The notes under the pieces are model-generated. The model was given only the letters and a program-made list of their open reading frames with translations, made no database searches and was not told the origin of the DNA. Below, piece after piece: positions 34,564 to 44,501 of a stretch of 64,000 nt of DNA. Position 1 is the first letter of the stretch, and every line of letters starts with the position of its first letter. The DNA comes from Bacteroidota bacterium. Its GTDB lineage: Bacteria; Bacteroidota; Bacteroidia; Bacteroidales; JAGONC01. Location of the stretch: positions 1 to 64,000 of the forward strand of contig JAKLFC010000001.1 of assembly GCA_022711405.1 (NCBI GenBank). The letters run 5' to 3'. The position numbers and the translations under genes are program-made.

Positions 34564-35025
34564 TCACCATTCCTCTGTTCGTAAATCCAAACTTTCTTTA
34601 CGACGTGTCCCCCAGTACCCGATAAGGATTGCCTCTGCGGCATCATCCAGCATCGAGGAAGATTTTGGTCCTTCGCACTGGCTGATGATCTTTTTCGCCA
34701 GCCGCATCGCACTGAGTTTGGCCTGTTCTCCGGTCCTGATTTCACTGGGATCAAAAAGGTCTCTGCGCCATTCTTCGGCGTAGATCTGCCTGGCCGGTAT
34801 ATTCCGGAGCCTGCATTCTTTAAGCCAGGTACGGGCAATGTCGCCGCCGCCCTCCAGGATCACCTGGGAAAGGGATGGAATCTGGCTGAGCATGTTCTGG
34901 ATGTCTCTTCTAAGCCGTTGTTTGTTGCCATAGTTACGCGAGCGGTACCACAGCAGTTTCCCTTCTGAATTGTAAAGTGCAAATCCGGTTCGCACTCCAA
35001 GATCAATGGCCAGGATAGTGTTCAT
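34564..35025 (-). CDS. RuvC-like (RNase H fold) protein
   Basis: 153 residues that resemble RuvC-type nucleases. Strand 1 holds an Asp in 'ILAIDLGVRTGFALYN' (Asp7), a later strand gives 'QVILEGGGDIA' (Glu near 58), and the C-terminal helix has 'MLDDAAEAILIGYWG' with the Asp pair that completes the metal site. It is shorter than RuvC (about 160-190) and lacks RuvC-specific wording, so function in junction cleavage is not implied; phage- and plasmid-type RuvC-fold proteins are similar. It stands alone, divergent from ilvE. Confidence 0.6.
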   Translation of the reverse strand: MNTILAIDLGVRTGFALYNSEGKLLWYRSRNYGNKQRLRRDIQNMLSQIPSLSQVILEGGGDIARTWLKECRLRNIPARQIYAEEWRRDLFDPSEIRTGEQAKLSAMRLAKKIISQCEGPKSSSMLDDAAEAILIGYWGTRRKESLDLRTEEW

Positions 35026-35098
35026 GGGGGCATCTTATTTAAACTGGATAAAAATAAGGATAAAAAGCGATCGGCATGAAAGATTTGAGCCTTTTTCT

Positions 35099-35106
35099 TA
35101 ACTTTG
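35099..35106 (+). promoter_or_regulatory. Candidate -7 element for ilvE
   Basis: TAACTTTG fits TAnnTTTG and lies 36 nt before the ATG. No well-spaced TTG box was found. Confidence 0.4.
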
Positions 35107-35142
35107 TGAGGCACGATTATGTTGAATTTAAATGTATGATTT

Positions 35143-36165
35143 ATGAACATTGACTGGGGAAATCTACCGTTTGGGTATTTCAAGACGGATTACAATGTAC
35201 GGTGCTGTTTCCGTGATGGTGAATGGGGTGAACTGGAGATCAGTTCCTCCGAATATGTGAATCTTCATATGGCAGCAACAGCGCTTCACTACGGACAGGG
35301 AGCGTTTGAAGGGATGAAAGTGTTTCGTGGGATTGACGGGAAAGCCCGTCTTTTTCGCTGGGAGGAGAATGGTAAGCGTTTGCAACGTTCAGCAGACGGT
35401 ATCATGATGGCACCAGTCCCACTGGATCTGTTTCACAGAGCCATCACTACTGTCACCCTGCTCAACAGGAATTACATACCTCCCTTTGGTACCGGAGCTT
35501 CTCTTTATCTTCGGCCGGTTCTTTTTGGCAGTGGGCCGCAGGTAGGCGTGAAACCGGCCAGGGAGTATATGCTGATCATTTTTGCCACTCCGGTCGGGCC
35601 GTATTTCAAGGAAGGCTTCAAGCCTGTGCCCATACAGCTGGTACGTGATTATGACCGGGCTGCACCACATGGTACGGGACACATCAAGGTGGGAGGTAAT
35701 TACGCTGCCAGTCTGAGGCCTGCCGACAGGGCCCACCTGGAGGGTTTCTCCTCGGTACTTTTTCTTGATTCCAAAGAAAACAAATACATTGACGAAGCAG
35801 GTCCGGCCAACTTTTTTGGCATCAAGGGCAACACCTATGTCACTCCGGCCTCAAAAACCATTCTGCCTTCCATCATCAATATGAGCCTGCGCCAGCTGGC
35901 TGCCGACATGGGACTGAAGGTTGAACAACGGCTCGTTCCGGTAAAAGAGCTTGAGGAATTTGACGAGGTGGGAGCCTGTGGAACGGCTGCGGTGATTTCA
36001 CCCATAGGAAAGATCCACGACAGGGAGACAGGAAAAGTCTATGAATATTGCAAGAATGGCGAGGTGGGTTGTATATCCGAACGGCTGTACCGCAGGCTGA
36101 CCGCCATTCAATATGGAGAGGAGCCTGATCCCTATGGATGGACGGAGGTGGTAGAGGGAGCCTGA
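35143..36165 (+). CDS. ilvE: Branched-chain amino acid aminotransferase
   Basis: 340 residues of fold-type IV PLP enzymes. Motifs: '[17 protein letters not shown]', the Arg-rich '[11 protein letters not shown]', the PLP lysine in '[15 protein letters not shown]' (near residue 185), '[11 protein letters not shown]' and the phosphate-binding '[12 protein letters not shown]'. It transfers amino groups between branched-chain 2-oxo acids and glutamate, the last step of Ile/Val/Leu synthesis. Its last 34 nt overlap the convergent pyrF gene. Confidence 0.94.
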   Translation: MNIDWGNLPFGYFKTDYNVRCCFRDGEWGELEISSSEYVNLHMAATALHYGQGAFEGMKVFRGIDGKARLFRWEENGKRLQRSADGIMMAPVPLDLFHRAITTVTLLNRNYIPPFGTGASLYLRPVLFGSGPQVGVKPAREYMLIIFATPVGPYFKEGFKPVPIQLVRDYDRAAPHGTGHIKVGGNYAASLRPADRAHLEGFSSVLFLDSKENKYIDEAGPANFFGIKGNTYVTPASKTILPSIINMSLRQLAADMGLKVEQRLVPVKELEEFDEVGACGTAAVISPIGKIHDRETGKVYEYCKNGEVGCISERLYRRLTAIQYGEEPDPYGWTEVVEGA

Positions 36166-36977
36166 GTCAGCATCCGTGCCATTTCCTGCTGCATTTCCAT
36201 TGCCGATTCACGCGCTTTGAGGTCAAAGTCCATCCCCCTGGAAGCATAGATGATGCCCCTGGAAGAGTTGACGATCAGACCGCAATGGTCATTCATGCCA
36301 TACCGTACCACCTCTTCCAGGCTGCCACCCTGCGCCCCGACGCCAGGTACGAGCAGGAAGTGGTCAGGGACGATCTTGCGGATGTCGGACAGCATCACGG
36401 CACGGGTGGCACCGGCCACGAACATCAGGTTCTCCTTTGTGGCCCAGGTGGATGACCGCTCCAGCACCTGTTCAAAAAGTTTTTTATCCTCATGGCTGGT
36501 AAAGAACTGAAAATCGTTTGCCCCCCTGTTGGATGTGATGGCCAGGACAATGATCCATTTGCCGGGATACGACAGGAAAGGGGTGATGCTGTCCTCTCCC
36601 ATATAGGGTGCGACGGTCACTGCATCACAGTCCAGGGTTTCGAAGAAGGCCCTGGCATATTGTTTTGATGTATTGCCGATATCTCCCCGTTTTGCATCAG
36701 CTATGATCATCACCTCAGGATCCATGGAACGGATATAACTGACCGTCTTCTCGAAGCTGTGCCATCCCTGGGCGCCCAGGCTTTCGTAAAAGGCCAGGTT
36801 TGGCTTGTAAGCGACTGCCAGGTCGTGCGTGGCGTCAATAATGGCCTTATTGAATGAAAACACCGGATCCTCTTCCGCCAGCAGATGAGGAGGGATGCTG
36901 CCGGTATCTGTGTCCAGCCCGATGCACAGAAAGGATTTTTTCTTTCTGATCTGATCTGTAAGTTCCTGATAGGTCAT
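36132..36977 (-). CDS. pyrF: Orotidine 5'-phosphate decarboxylase, type 2
   Basis: 281 residues. '[17 protein letters not shown]' and the catalytic '[18 protein letters not shown]' (Lys and Asp pair) identify the longer, type 2 family. It makes UMP from OMP. It follows prfA by 11 nt. Its C-terminal 11 codons lie antisense to the end of ilvE. Confidence 0.94.
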   Translation of the reverse strand: MTYQELTDQIRKKKSFLCIGLDTDTGSIPPHLLAEEDPVFSFNKAIIDATHDLAVAYKPNLAFYESLGAQGWHSFEKTVSYIRSMDPEVMIIADAKRGDIGNTSKQYARAFFETLDCDAVTVAPYMGEDSITPFLSYPGKWIIVLAITSNRGANDFQFFTSHEDKKLFEQVLERSSTWATKENLMFVAGATRAVMLSDIRKIVPDHFLLVPGVGAQGGSLEEVVRYGMNDHCGLIVNSSRGIIYASRGMDFDLKARESAMEMQQEMARMLTQAPSTTSVHP

Positions 36978-36988
36978 GGGGGAAGGTA

Positions 36989-38065
36989 TTATTCGCTGCT
37001 GACTGCTTCTTTGAGCCGTTCTGCATTTTCTGCAACCTGAAGCGCATCAATAAGTTCCTGAATGTTGCCGTTGAGAATGGAAGGGAGGTTGTACAGGGTA
37101 AGGTTGATGCGGTGATCGGTGACCCGGCCCTGCGGGTAGTTATAGGTCCTGATCTTGGCAGAACGATCCCCGGTGCTGACCATAGTCTTGCGCCGCGACG
37201 AGATCTCTTCCATTCGTTTTTCGTATTCCAGCTCATAAATGCGGCTCCTAAGTACCACCATCGCCCTTTCCAGGTTCTTTATCTGTGATTTTTGATCCTG
37301 GCAGGTTACGACAATACCCGTGGGGAGGTGTGTCAGCCGGACGGCAGAGTAGGTGGTGTTGACCGATTGGCCTCCGGGTCCGGATGAGCAGTATGTGTCT
37401 TTACGCACATCTTCCGGATTGATCTCCACGTCAAATTCTTCTGCTTCCGGTAATATGGCTACGGTGGCGGCTGAGGTGTGGATCCGTCCCTGCGCTTCTG
37501 TGACGGGCACCCGCTGCACCCGGTGCACCCCCGATTCATACTTCAACTGACCGAAGACATTCTCACCCTGCACCTTGAAGATCATCTCCTTGAATCCACC
37601 CACCGTGCCCTCTGTAAAGTCAAGCACTTCCACTTTCCAGTTCCTGTCCTCGCAATATTTGGCGTACATCCTGTACAGATCTCCCGCAAAAAGGCTGGCT
37701 TCGTCGCCGCCCGTCCCTGCCCTGATCTCCACGATCGCGTTGCGGCTGTCTTCCGGATCTTTGGGTACCAGCAACATCCTGATCTCCTCTTCCATGTTCT
37801 CTTTCCTTTCGGACAGAACCTCCAGCTCTTCTTTTGCCATGATCCTGAATTCCTCTTCCTTTTCGGTGTACAGTACGTCCCTGACAGCGACAATGTTGTT
37901 CAGGATGGTCTTATACCGTTTGTAGGCGTCCACCACCGGCTGAAGATCCTTATAATCCTTGTTCAGCTTGATGTACCGTTTCATGTCGGATAATACCTCC
38001 GGATCGTTCATTTCCTCGGCTATCTGTAACCAGCGGTTGTGTATGGCTTCAAGTTTTTCCAGCAT
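36989..38065 (-). CDS. prfA: Peptide chain release factor 1
   Basis: 358 residues, typical of RF1. The GGQ loop is '[24 protein letters not shown]', and the codon-recognition region precedes it. RF1 rather than RF2 is indicated by full length without the programmed frameshift and by the N-terminal '[11 protein letters not shown]' form. Reads UAA/UAG stops. Likely co-transcribed with pyrF. Confidence 0.95.
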   Translation of the reverse strand: MLEKLEAIHNRWLQIAEEMNDPEVLSDMKRYIKLNKDYKDLQPVVDAYKRYKTILNNIVAVRDVLYTEKEEEFRIMAKEELEVLSERKENMEEEIRMLLVPKDPEDSRNAIVEIRAGTGGDEASLFAGDLYRMYAKYCEDRNWKVEVLDFTEGTVGGFKEMIFKVQGENVFGQLKYESGVHRVQRVPVTEAQGRIHTSAATVAILPEAEEFDVEINPEDVRKDTYCSSGPGGQSVNTTYSAVRLTHLPTGIVVTCQDQKSQIKNLERAMVVLRSRIYELEYEKRMEEISSRRKTMVSTGDRSAKIRTYNYPQGRVTDHRINLTLYNLPSILNGNIQELIDALQVAENAERLKEAVSSE

Positions 38066-38086
38066 AGATCATTTCAAAAGTGGGTG

Positions 38087-38094
38087 CAAATTTA
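38087..38094 (-). promoter_or_regulatory. Candidate -7 element for prfA
   Basis: Minus-strand TAAATTTG, 22 nt upstream of the prfA ATG. No clear TTG box at 19-21 nt. Confidence 0.4.
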
Positions 38095-38117
38095 CGGAAA
38101 ATATCATTTGGATGGGC

Positions 38118-38125
38118 TATATTTG
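38118..38125 (+). promoter_or_regulatory. Candidate -7 element for the GH47 gene
   Basis: Plus-strand TATATTTG about 100 nt before the GH47 start, divergent from the prfA element. The tandem array at 38144-38209 would then be transcribed as leader. Confidence 0.4.
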
Positions 38126-38143
38126 CGGGGGAGGGAATTTACT

Positions 38144-38209
38144 GGTCAGCGGTCAGCGGTCAGCTGGAGACAAAATAACAAAATAACAATTTAACAATTT
38201 AACAATTTC
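38144..38209. repeat. Intergenic composite tandem array 3
   Basis: GGTCAGC repeated (38144-38164), a spacer GGAGACAAAATAAC, then AACAATTT units (38180-38208), ending 18 nt before the GH47 start codon. Same two-part order as arrays 2 and 5 when read toward the gene. Confidence 0.75.
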
Positions 38210-38226
38210 TTATTAAGGTCTTTACG

Positions 38227-39606
38227 ATGCACAGAATAATCTTCTTAGGTGTTTTGATGTTTCTAGCCGGATGTGTGAACAGGCCCGTTCCCCAACAAAA
38301 CGATGCCGGTACTCTGTCGGTTGACAGAGATAGCCTTGCGCAAAGGGTAAGGGATGAATACATGCGTTCATGGCAGGGCTACAAGTCACATGCAATGGGA
38401 TGGGATGAAGTGCTTCCGGTTTCCGGCCAGCCCCGTAACTGGTACGATGAATCATTGCTGATCACCCCCATCGATGCCCTGGATGGAATGATCCTGCTGG
38501 GTTTCAGGGAAGAGGCGGATTCCATGAGGGAATACATTGCCGCCCATGCCTCCTGGGACAAGGATGTGACGGTGTCTGTTTTTGAGATCAACATCCGTTG
38601 CCTTGGCGGATTGCTTTCTTCCTATGAGCTCACGGGCGACGAACGGTTGCTGTACCTGGCAGAAGATCTCGGCAAGCGGTTCCTGCCCGCATTTTCTTCA
38701 CCGACGGGCATGCCGTACCGGTTTGTTAACCTAAGCACAGGCCGCATCAGCGGAGAAGTGTCAAATCCAGCCGAGATCGGTACGCTGATCATTGAATTCG
38801 GTATATTGAGCCGGCATACGGAGAATCCCCTTTATTACGACCTGGCAAAGCGGGCGATCCATGAGCTTTACCAGCGCAGATCCGACATTGGGCTGGTGGG
38901 AGAGGCCATTAACGTGGAAACCGGTGAATGGACCAGCATCAGCAGTCATGTGGGGGCCTGCATTGATTCTTATTATGAATACCTCTACAAGGGATGGTTG
39001 CTTTTTGGTGATCCTGACCTGAAAGCCATGTGGGACGCTCACATACAGGCAGTCAATGCGTATTGTGCGCACAAAAATGATAAAGGGACCTGGTATGGCA
39101 GGGTGGATATGAATACCGGAAATTCCTTCATTCCTCAGTACGGGGCGCTGGAAGCCTTTTTCCCCGCGGTACTTGCTCTTTCGGGCGACATAGAGACTGC
39201 TTCACGGCTACACACTTCATGGTTCAACGTGTGGGCGATCCATGGTCTGGAACCCGAAGCCTTCAATTTTGAAACCTGGGAAGTGATCCCGGGAAATGAG
39301 ACGTACTACCTCCGTCCTGAAATCATTGAATCATGCTATTATCTTTATCATTTTACCAAGGATGAGCAATATCTGCAAATGGCCAGCCGGATCTTTAGTG
39401 ACCTCCAGGCCTACTGCAAAACGGATATTGGTTATACTGTCATCAGGAATATCATCACCGGAGAAAAGGCTGACCGGATGGAAAGCTTTCTCTTCGGAGA
39501 AACCCTGAAATACCTGTACCTGATCTTTGCGGGTGAGGAGGTACTCGACTTTGAGAAGGTCGTCTTTACCACCGAAGCACACCCGATGAAAAGGGGAGGG
39601 GACTGA
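38227..39606 (+). CDS. Glycoside hydrolase family 47 (class I alpha-mannosidase-like) lipoprotein
   Basis: 459 residues with a lipobox MFLAGC (Cys16). GH47 signatures run through the protein: 'DESLLITPIDALDGMILLGF', 'VFEINIRCLGGLLSSYELTGD' (acidic catalytic Glu), 'ISSHVGACIDSYYEYLYKGWLL' (Asp), 'YYLRPEIIESCYYLYHFT' (Glu) and the calcium-binding 'FTTEAHPM' near the end. The family trims alpha-1,2-mannose; it is best known from eukaryotic N-glycan processing, with bacterial members described. Export as a lipoprotein suggests it acts on glycans at the cell surface or in the periplasm. No SusCD or other glycosidase genes are adjacent. Confidence 0.85.
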   Translation: MHRIIFLGVLMFLAGCVNRPVPQQNDAGTLSVDRDSLAQRVRDEYMRSWQGYKSHAMGWDEVLPVSGQPRNWYDESLLITPIDALDGMILLGFREEADSMREYIAAHASWDKDVTVSVFEINIRCLGGLLSSYELTGDERLLYLAEDLGKRFLPAFSSPTGMPYRFVNLSTGRISGEVSNPAEIGTLIIEFGILSRHTENPLYYDLAKRAIHELYQRRSDIGLVGEAINVETGEWTSISSHVGACIDSYYEYLYKGWLLFGDPDLKAMWDAHIQAVNAYCAHKNDKGTWYGRVDMNTGNSFIPQYGALEAFFPAVLALSGDIETASRLHTSWFNVWAIHGLEPEAFNFETWEVIPGNETYYLRPEIIESCYYLYHFTKDEQYLQMASRIFSDLQAYCKTDIGYTVIRNIITGEKADRMESFLFGETLKYLYLIFAGEEVLDFEKVVFTTEAHPMKRGGD

Positions 39607-39749
39607 TGTCACGATGTATCGATGTAACGATGTAACGATGTAACGATATTGGGATATTGAATGCAATTCAACAAGTAATAATTTATTGATATTTCAATTC
39701 AGCAGTTTAACAGTTTAACAATTTAACAATTTAACAATTTGACAATTTG
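39604..39749. repeat. Intergenic tandem arrays 4 (two kinds)
   Basis: First, 9-nt units of GATGTAACGA phase (39604-39648: cgatgtatcgatgtaacgat and so on). After 55 nt, AGTTTAACAATTTAACAATTT units (39700-39749) run up to the nfo start codon. A TTG start at 39747 for nfo would lie in the repeat and is rejected. Confidence 0.7.
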
Positions 39750-39755
39750 AGAATT

Positions 39756-40616
39756 ATGAAATACGTTGGAGCCCATGTGAGTACTTCCGGTGGTGTAGAA
39801 TTTGCACCGGTCAATGCCCATGAGATAGGGGCAAAAGCTTTCGCCATGTTCACCAAAAATCAGCGGCAGTGGAGAGCCAGACCGTACACACCTGAAAACA
39901 TCGATAATTTTAAAAGAAACTGTGACCGGTTTGGTTATCTTCCATCTCACATCCTGCCACATGATGGATACCTGATCAACCTGGGTCATCCGGATGCGGC
40001 GGGGCTTAAGCAGTCGCGGGAAGCGTTTCTTGATGAGATGCAGCGATGCGAGCTGCTCGGCCTTGACCGTCTGAATTTTCACCCGGGCAGCCACCTGGGC
40101 AGGATCAGTGAGGAGGAATGCCTTCTGATCATTGCCGAATCAGTGAACCTGGCGCTGGAAAAAACCCATGGAGTGACGGCTGTGATTGAAAATACAGCGG
40201 GACAGGGGACGAACGTCGGGTATAAATTTGAACATCTTCGTATTATCATTGATCATGTCCACGACAAGAGCAGGGTGGGGGTGTGTCTTGACACCTGCCA
40301 TTCCTTTGCAGCGGGTTACGACATCAAAACACCTGAAGGGTATGAGGCTACGTTCCTGAAGTTTGACCAGATCGTCGGATTTCCTTACCTGAAAGGGATG
40401 CACCTGAACGATGCTAAGAAGGATTTTGCCAGCCGTGTCGATCGCCATGAGGTGATCGACGGAGGATTTTTGGGGGAAGGGGTCTTCCTCCGCATCATGA
40501 ACGATCCCCGGTTTGATGACATCCCACTCATCCTTGAAACTCCGGAAGAAGAAAGGTGGCCGGAGGAGATCCGGAGGCTGTACGGGATGGTTGGCGGTGG
40601 AAAGGCCGTTGAGTAA
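39756..40616 (+). CDS. nfo: Endonuclease IV (apurinic/apyrimidinic endonuclease)
   Basis: 286 residues from the ATG at 39756 (an upstream TTG inside the repeat is unlikely). TIM-barrel zinc enzyme: '[12 protein letters not shown]', '[11 protein letters not shown]', '[16 protein letters not shown]', '[17 protein letters not shown]' and '[14 protein letters not shown]' carry the three-zinc ligands. It cleaves 5' of abasic sites in base excision repair. The leader is a 9-nt tandem array. Confidence 0.95.
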   Translation: MKYVGAHVSTSGGVEFAPVNAHEIGAKAFAMFTKNQRQWRARPYTPENIDNFKRNCDRFGYLPSHILPHDGYLINLGHPDAAGLKQSREAFLDEMQRCELLGLDRLNFHPGSHLGRISEEECLLIIAESVNLALEKTHGVTAVIENTAGQGTNVGYKFEHLRIIIDHVHDKSRVGVCLDTCHSFAAGYDIKTPEGYEATFLKFDQIVGFPYLKGMHLNDAKKDFASRVDRHEVIDGGFLGEGVFLRIMNDPRFDDIPLILETPEEERWPEEIRRLYGMVGGGKAVE

Positions 40617-40641
40617 CTGACGATTGACGATTGAACACTGT

Positions 40642-41811
40642 TTAGTAATTCAATTCGCCTTCGGACGTCACAAGTGTAAGTTTACGGGAATCCGATGCGA
40701 CGCAGCGGCCTATGACGCGTGCATCCACCCCGAAGGAGAGGGATATGCGGATGATGTCATCGGCCAGCCATGCTGGTACATACAGTTCCATCCGGTGGCC
40801 CATGTTGAATACCTGGTACATCTCTTTCAGGTCAGCACCTGACTGTTCCCTTATGATCCGGAACAGGTGAGGGATGGGGAACAGGTTATCCTTGATGACA
40901 TGAAGATCGTTGATAAAATGCAGCACTTTGGTTTGTCCTCCGCCGGTACAATGGATCATGCCGTGTATCTTTTGCCTGAATTGGATCAGGATTTCCCTGA
41001 TGACCGGCGCATAGGTGCGCGTCGGGGACAGGACCAACTTTCCCATATCTGTTCCGGGAACTGGGGAGGGGCTGGTTAGATCAAAAGTACCTGAGTAGAC
41101 CAGATCTTCGGGCAATGAGGGATCATAGCTCTCGGGATACTTTTCAGCATATTTCCGGGTAAATACATCGTGGCGGGCGGAGGTGAGACCATTGCTGCCC
41201 ATACCCCCGTTGTAGGATTCTTCATAGGATGCCCTGCCTGCGGAAGCCAGCCCAACAATGACATCCCCGTGCTGGATCATTTCGTTGGTGATCACATCCT
41301 TTCTTTTCATACGAGCGGCAACGGAGGCATCTACGACAACTGTCCGGACCAGGTCGCCGACGTCGGCGGTTTCACCTCCGGTAAGATAGATCCCGATACC
41401 CAGATCGCGTAATTTTTTCAGAAATCCTTCAGTACCCTCAATAATGGCAGTGACGACCTCTCCCGGTATGAGGTTCTTATTCCGCCCAATGGAAGAGGAG
41501 ATCAGGATACCGTCGGTACAACCCACGCAGAGCAGGTCGTCGAGGTTCATGACAATGGCATCCTGGGCAATTCCTTTCCAGACCGACAGATCACCTGTTT
41601 CCTTCCAGTACAGATAAGCCAGTGATGATTTGGTACCTGCACCGTCGGCATGCATGATGCTGCAACAGGTTTCATCACCTCCCAAGACATCCGGAAGTAT
41701 CTTACAAAAAGACCGGTCATAAAGGCCCTTATCCATGCCCCTGATAGCTTCGTGCACATCTTCCTTCGATGCGGAAACCCCCCGGAGGTTATAACGTAAG
41801 GAGTCGGACAT
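40642..41811 (-). CDS. purM: Phosphoribosylformylglycinamidine cyclo-ligase (AIR synthase)
   Basis: 389 residues; the PurM fold is shown by 'IMHADGAGTKSSLAYLYWKETGD', 'AQDAIVMNLDDLLCVGCTD', 'GIYLTGGETADVGDLVRT' and 'IHCTGGGQTKVLHF'. It is longer than the classical enzyme of about 345 residues, in line with the Bacteroidetes form. Fifth step of purine synthesis. It converges with nfo and has array 5 in its leader. Confidence 0.88.
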   Translation of the reverse strand: MSDSLRYNLRGVSASKEDVHEAIRGMDKGLYDRSFCKILPDVLGGDETCCSIMHADGAGTKSSLAYLYWKETGDLSVWKGIAQDAIVMNLDDLLCVGCTDGILISSSIGRNKNLIPGEVVTAIIEGTEGFLKKLRDLGIGIYLTGGETADVGDLVRTVVVDASVAARMKRKDVITNEMIQHGDVIVGLASAGRASYEESYNGGMGSNGLTSARHDVFTRKYAEKYPESYDPSLPEDLVYSGTFDLTSPSPVPGTDMGKLVLSPTRTYAPVIREILIQFRQKIHGMIHCTGGGQTKVLHFINDLHVIKDNLFPIPHLFRIIREQSGADLKEMYQVFNMGHRMELYVPAWLADDIIRISLSFGVDARVIGRCVASDSRKLTLVTSEGELNY

Positions 41812-41817
41812 GAATCA

Positions 41818-41906
41818 TTAAATTGTCAAATTGTTAAATTGATCTATTGTTATTTTGTCCACTGTTGACTGCTGACTGCTGACCGCTGACTGCTGACTGC
41901 TGACTA
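41818..41906. repeat. Intergenic composite tandem array 5
   Basis: AATTGTCAA/AATTGTTAA units (41818-41851) next to the purM start codon, then TTATTTTGTCC, then GACTGCT units repeated six times (41867-41905). Between purM and the OmpA-family gene. Confidence 0.8.
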
Positions 41907-41917
41907 TTAAAAGGCCT

Positions 41918-44377
41918 CTATTCAAAGATGATTTCCGAGGTTTCCTTGCTGATGGTGAATTTCCCGAATTGCTGAAGGATGGACTCACCGAAAAGCATGG
42001 GCATTTCCAGGTCCTGTATAACAGTGATCTTCAGGTCATTAACTGTTTTGTTTCCGATCCGCATCTCTTTGATATTGAACACAGAGCGGTCAAGAATGGT
42101 TCCTTCCACCAGAATGGTATTGGGATCTCCCTCGAAGTCATTTTTACTGATGAATCCTCCCTTGAGCAGTCCTAAGGCAGCTTCTCCCGAGATGCTGAAT
42201 CCCCGGGCACTTTTAAGGTAGGTGAAGGAAATGGTATAACCGTTGACCACGCAGGGTGCCGTGATGGATTCACCCTTGGCTGGTGTAAAGGGGACCCTGT
42301 CTTCTTTCTGCAGGTCGGTGACGATATCTATCTGAGCTGTGGCAGGTATTTCTTCTATTTTCGATTTGGGAATGAAATCCTTGCTCAGCACCTTGAATTC
42401 AGTCCGGCGGTTCAGTTGATGAGCCGCTTCCTTATATTCGAGTGTTTTCAGTGAATCGACATAGGCTTCCGTGAGGGTGGTTCCGGCGGGGAAGAAGAAG
42501 TCATCTTTCTGATAGTCTTTCTTCAGCGTGCGCGGCACCCTTTCTCCATAACCTTTGGCAACCAGCCGTTCCGGATCGATGCCACGTTCGATCAGATAGT
42601 TGACTACGGATTCTGCCCTTCGCTGGGAGAGGATGTCGTTGTATTCTTCTGAAGCGCGGCTGTCGGTATGTGAAGCCAGTTCAATGATGATCGTAGGATT
42701 CTCGTCCAGGGTTTGTATCAGGCCCTGTAATGAATCCTGATACTGAGGCAGCAGTTCCCACCGGTCTAGCTCGTATAAAATGTCGGGCAGCACGATGGGT
42801 TCGGCAGGAATGGGTTCCAGCATGAAATCCCGCACGAAATCCTTGCTGCCTTCTTCTCCGACCGTGGTGATCTTTCCGCTGACAGTAAAGTAGTTATCCT
42901 TATCCACAATGATCTCGTAGGATGTATTCGGTGAGATCTGAGTTTTGCCAAAATTATAATATCCCTTTGGATCAGTCTTGGCTTCAATGGAAGTTCCGTT
43001 GGAGCCGATGAGCTTTACTTTGGCTCCTTCAATGTACAACAGGGTCAGGTCGTCTTTTACCACACCTTTCAGTGTGTATTCCAGGGGTGGTTCAATGAAT
43101 GAGTACAGGTCATCTCCGCCTCTGCCATCAGCACGGTTGGAGGTCAGAAATCCGCTTTCTTCCTCCGGCCTGAAGATGATGCTGAAATCGTCCCCGCTTG
43201 AATTGATAGGAGGTCTCATGTTCACAGGGGTTGTCCATTCATCGTTGACCAGGGTGGATTTGAAAATATCCAGTCCTCCCATTCCCAGGTGCCGGTCGGA
43301 AGCGAAGTAAAGTATGGTATCATGCCTGAGGAAGGGAAACATTTCGTTGCCGATGGTATTGAGAACGGAACCCATATTCACCGGGACGCTGAATTCGCCG
43401 TCTTTGGCTTTTCGTTTGGCAATCCAGAGATCCTTTCCGCCAAGACCTCCTTCTTTATCCGATGCAAAGATCATGATCAGTTCGTCTTCGCTGAGTGCGG
43501 GATGCCCCACCGTTACAGAAGTATCGCTGAACAGGCTTATCAGCTGAGCATTCCCGAAGGATTTCCCGGAGGCTGTCGCTTTATATATCTGGCATCCTCT
43601 TTTCTCGCCTTTCAGGTTCCCGCATCGGGTGAAATATATATTTTTAAAATCCGAGTCGAATGTAGCGACTCCATCGTTTGCTTCGCTGTTGATCTTTTGT
43701 TCCTTATCGATGAGGGTTGGCGTGCTCCAGGTGCCTTTCCGGTCAAGTTTGGCAGCGAAAAGGTCGCTGAAGTTCTGTCCTGTCCATTCATCCATCCCTT
43801 TTCCCGTTACTCCGTCGCGTGTGGAGGTAAAGATGACCGAGCTGTAGAATTTGTCCGAAAACGTAGGAGCAAAATCATCTGTTTTGGAGTTGATCTTTTT
43901 AAGGTTCTCCACTTTGTATTTAGAACTTTGTTCCAGCCATTCCACCACCAGACGGCACGATTCTGCGCCATCCCTGCCCCGTATGTCATCCGGCACACGT
44001 TCGGTATACTGATCATAATAGGTAATGGCTTCTTCATAATTTCCAAGAACCTTCAGGGCGTCTGCATAATAGAGCAGTACCAGCGGGTCTTTTCGCTGAT
44101 AATCCATCCGGATGACGCGTTTGTAAGCAGGTGCAGCCTTTTTCATATCATTCACAAGCCGGTAGCAATCAGCGATCTGGTAGGCCACCCTTCCTTTTTC
44201 CGCTTTGTTGTTCTTGATCTTTGAGTACACTTTTTTATAACGGTCGATCGCCACGTGATACTGCTGGTCAGCATAGGCTTTGTCGGCCGCTTCTGTCTTT
44301 TTTTTCTGACCGTAGGCTTCAGGTGCGATGAACAAGCCCGCAAGGAAGATGAAATATATGATTTTAATGATTCTCAT
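41918..44377 (-). CDS. OmpA-family protein with TPR, PD40 repeats and a catalytically dead retropepsin-like domain
   Basis: 819 residues. In order: signal peptide (to about 24), tetratricopeptide-like helices (25-150), PD40/WD40-like strands (about 175-400: 'PALSEDELIMIFASDKEGGLGGKDLWIA'), a carboxypeptidase-regulatory-like domain (about 440-515), an OmpA peptidoglycan-binding domain (about 540-660: 'IELASHTDSRASEEYNDILSQRRAESVVNYL') and a C-terminal domain (about 700-819). The last ends 'LEMPMLFGESILQQFGKFTI', as in clan AA aspartic proteases, but has FTYLKSARGFSIS where FxxDTGAxxxSIS is expected. Similar proteins act in the gliding/T9SS envelope. Promoter not clear. Confidence 0.85.
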   Translation of the reverse strand: MRIIKIIYFIFLAGLFIAPEAYGQKKKTEAADKAYADQQYHVAIDRYKKVYSKIKNNKAEKGRVAYQIADCYRLVNDMKKAAPAYKRVIRMDYQRKDPLVLLYYADALKVLGNYEEAITYYDQYTERVPDDIRGRDGAESCRLVVEWLEQSSKYKVENLKKINSKTDDFAPTFSDKFYSSVIFTSTRDGVTGKGMDEWTGQNFSDLFAAKLDRKGTWSTPTLIDKEQKINSEANDGVATFDSDFKNIYFTRCGNLKGEKRGCQIYKATASGKSFGNAQLISLFSDTSVTVGHPALSEDELIMIFASDKEGGLGGKDLWIAKRKAKDGEFSVPVNMGSVLNTIGNEMFPFLRHDTILYFASDRHLGMGGLDIFKSTLVNDEWTTPVNMRPPINSSGDDFSIIFRPEEESGFLTSNRADGRGGDDLYSFIEPPLEYTLKGVVKDDLTLLYIEGAKVKLIGSNGTSIEAKTDPKGYYNFGKTQISPNTSYEIIVDKDNYFTVSGKITTVGEEGSKDFVRDFMLEPIPAEPIVLPDILYELDRWELLPQYQDSLQGLIQTLDENPTIIIELASHTDSRASEEYNDILSQRRAESVVNYLIERGIDPERLVAKGYGERVPRTLKKDYQKDDFFFPAGTTLTEAYVDSLKTLEYKEAAHQLNRRTEFKVLSKDFIPKSKIEEIPATAQIDIVTDLQKEDRVPFTPAKGESITAPCVVNGYTISFTYLKSARGFSISGEAALGLLKGGFISKNDFEGDPNTILVEGTILDRSVFNIKEMRIGNKTVNDLKITVIQDLEMPMLFGESILQQFGKFTISKETSEIIFE

Positions 44378-44501
44378 TCTTTAAGTTGTGAATTTCATGA
44401 ACGGCCGTATGGTTCACATTTGGTATCTGCCGGTTCTTTTATGTAACGTCAAATGAATTTCAAAACATATAAGAGCAATAAAAAATAGGTACCTGGGATG
44501 G

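Noticed and set aside
39747..39755. TTG start for nfo three codons upstream
   Set aside because: It lies in the tandem array and adds non-conserved residues; the ATG at 39756 begins with the conserved KYVGAH.
43289..44224. A 311-codon plus-strand frame
   Set aside because: Lies wholly antisense to the OmpA-family gene, whose domains are unmistakable; the frame has no domain sense and is a product of codon bias.
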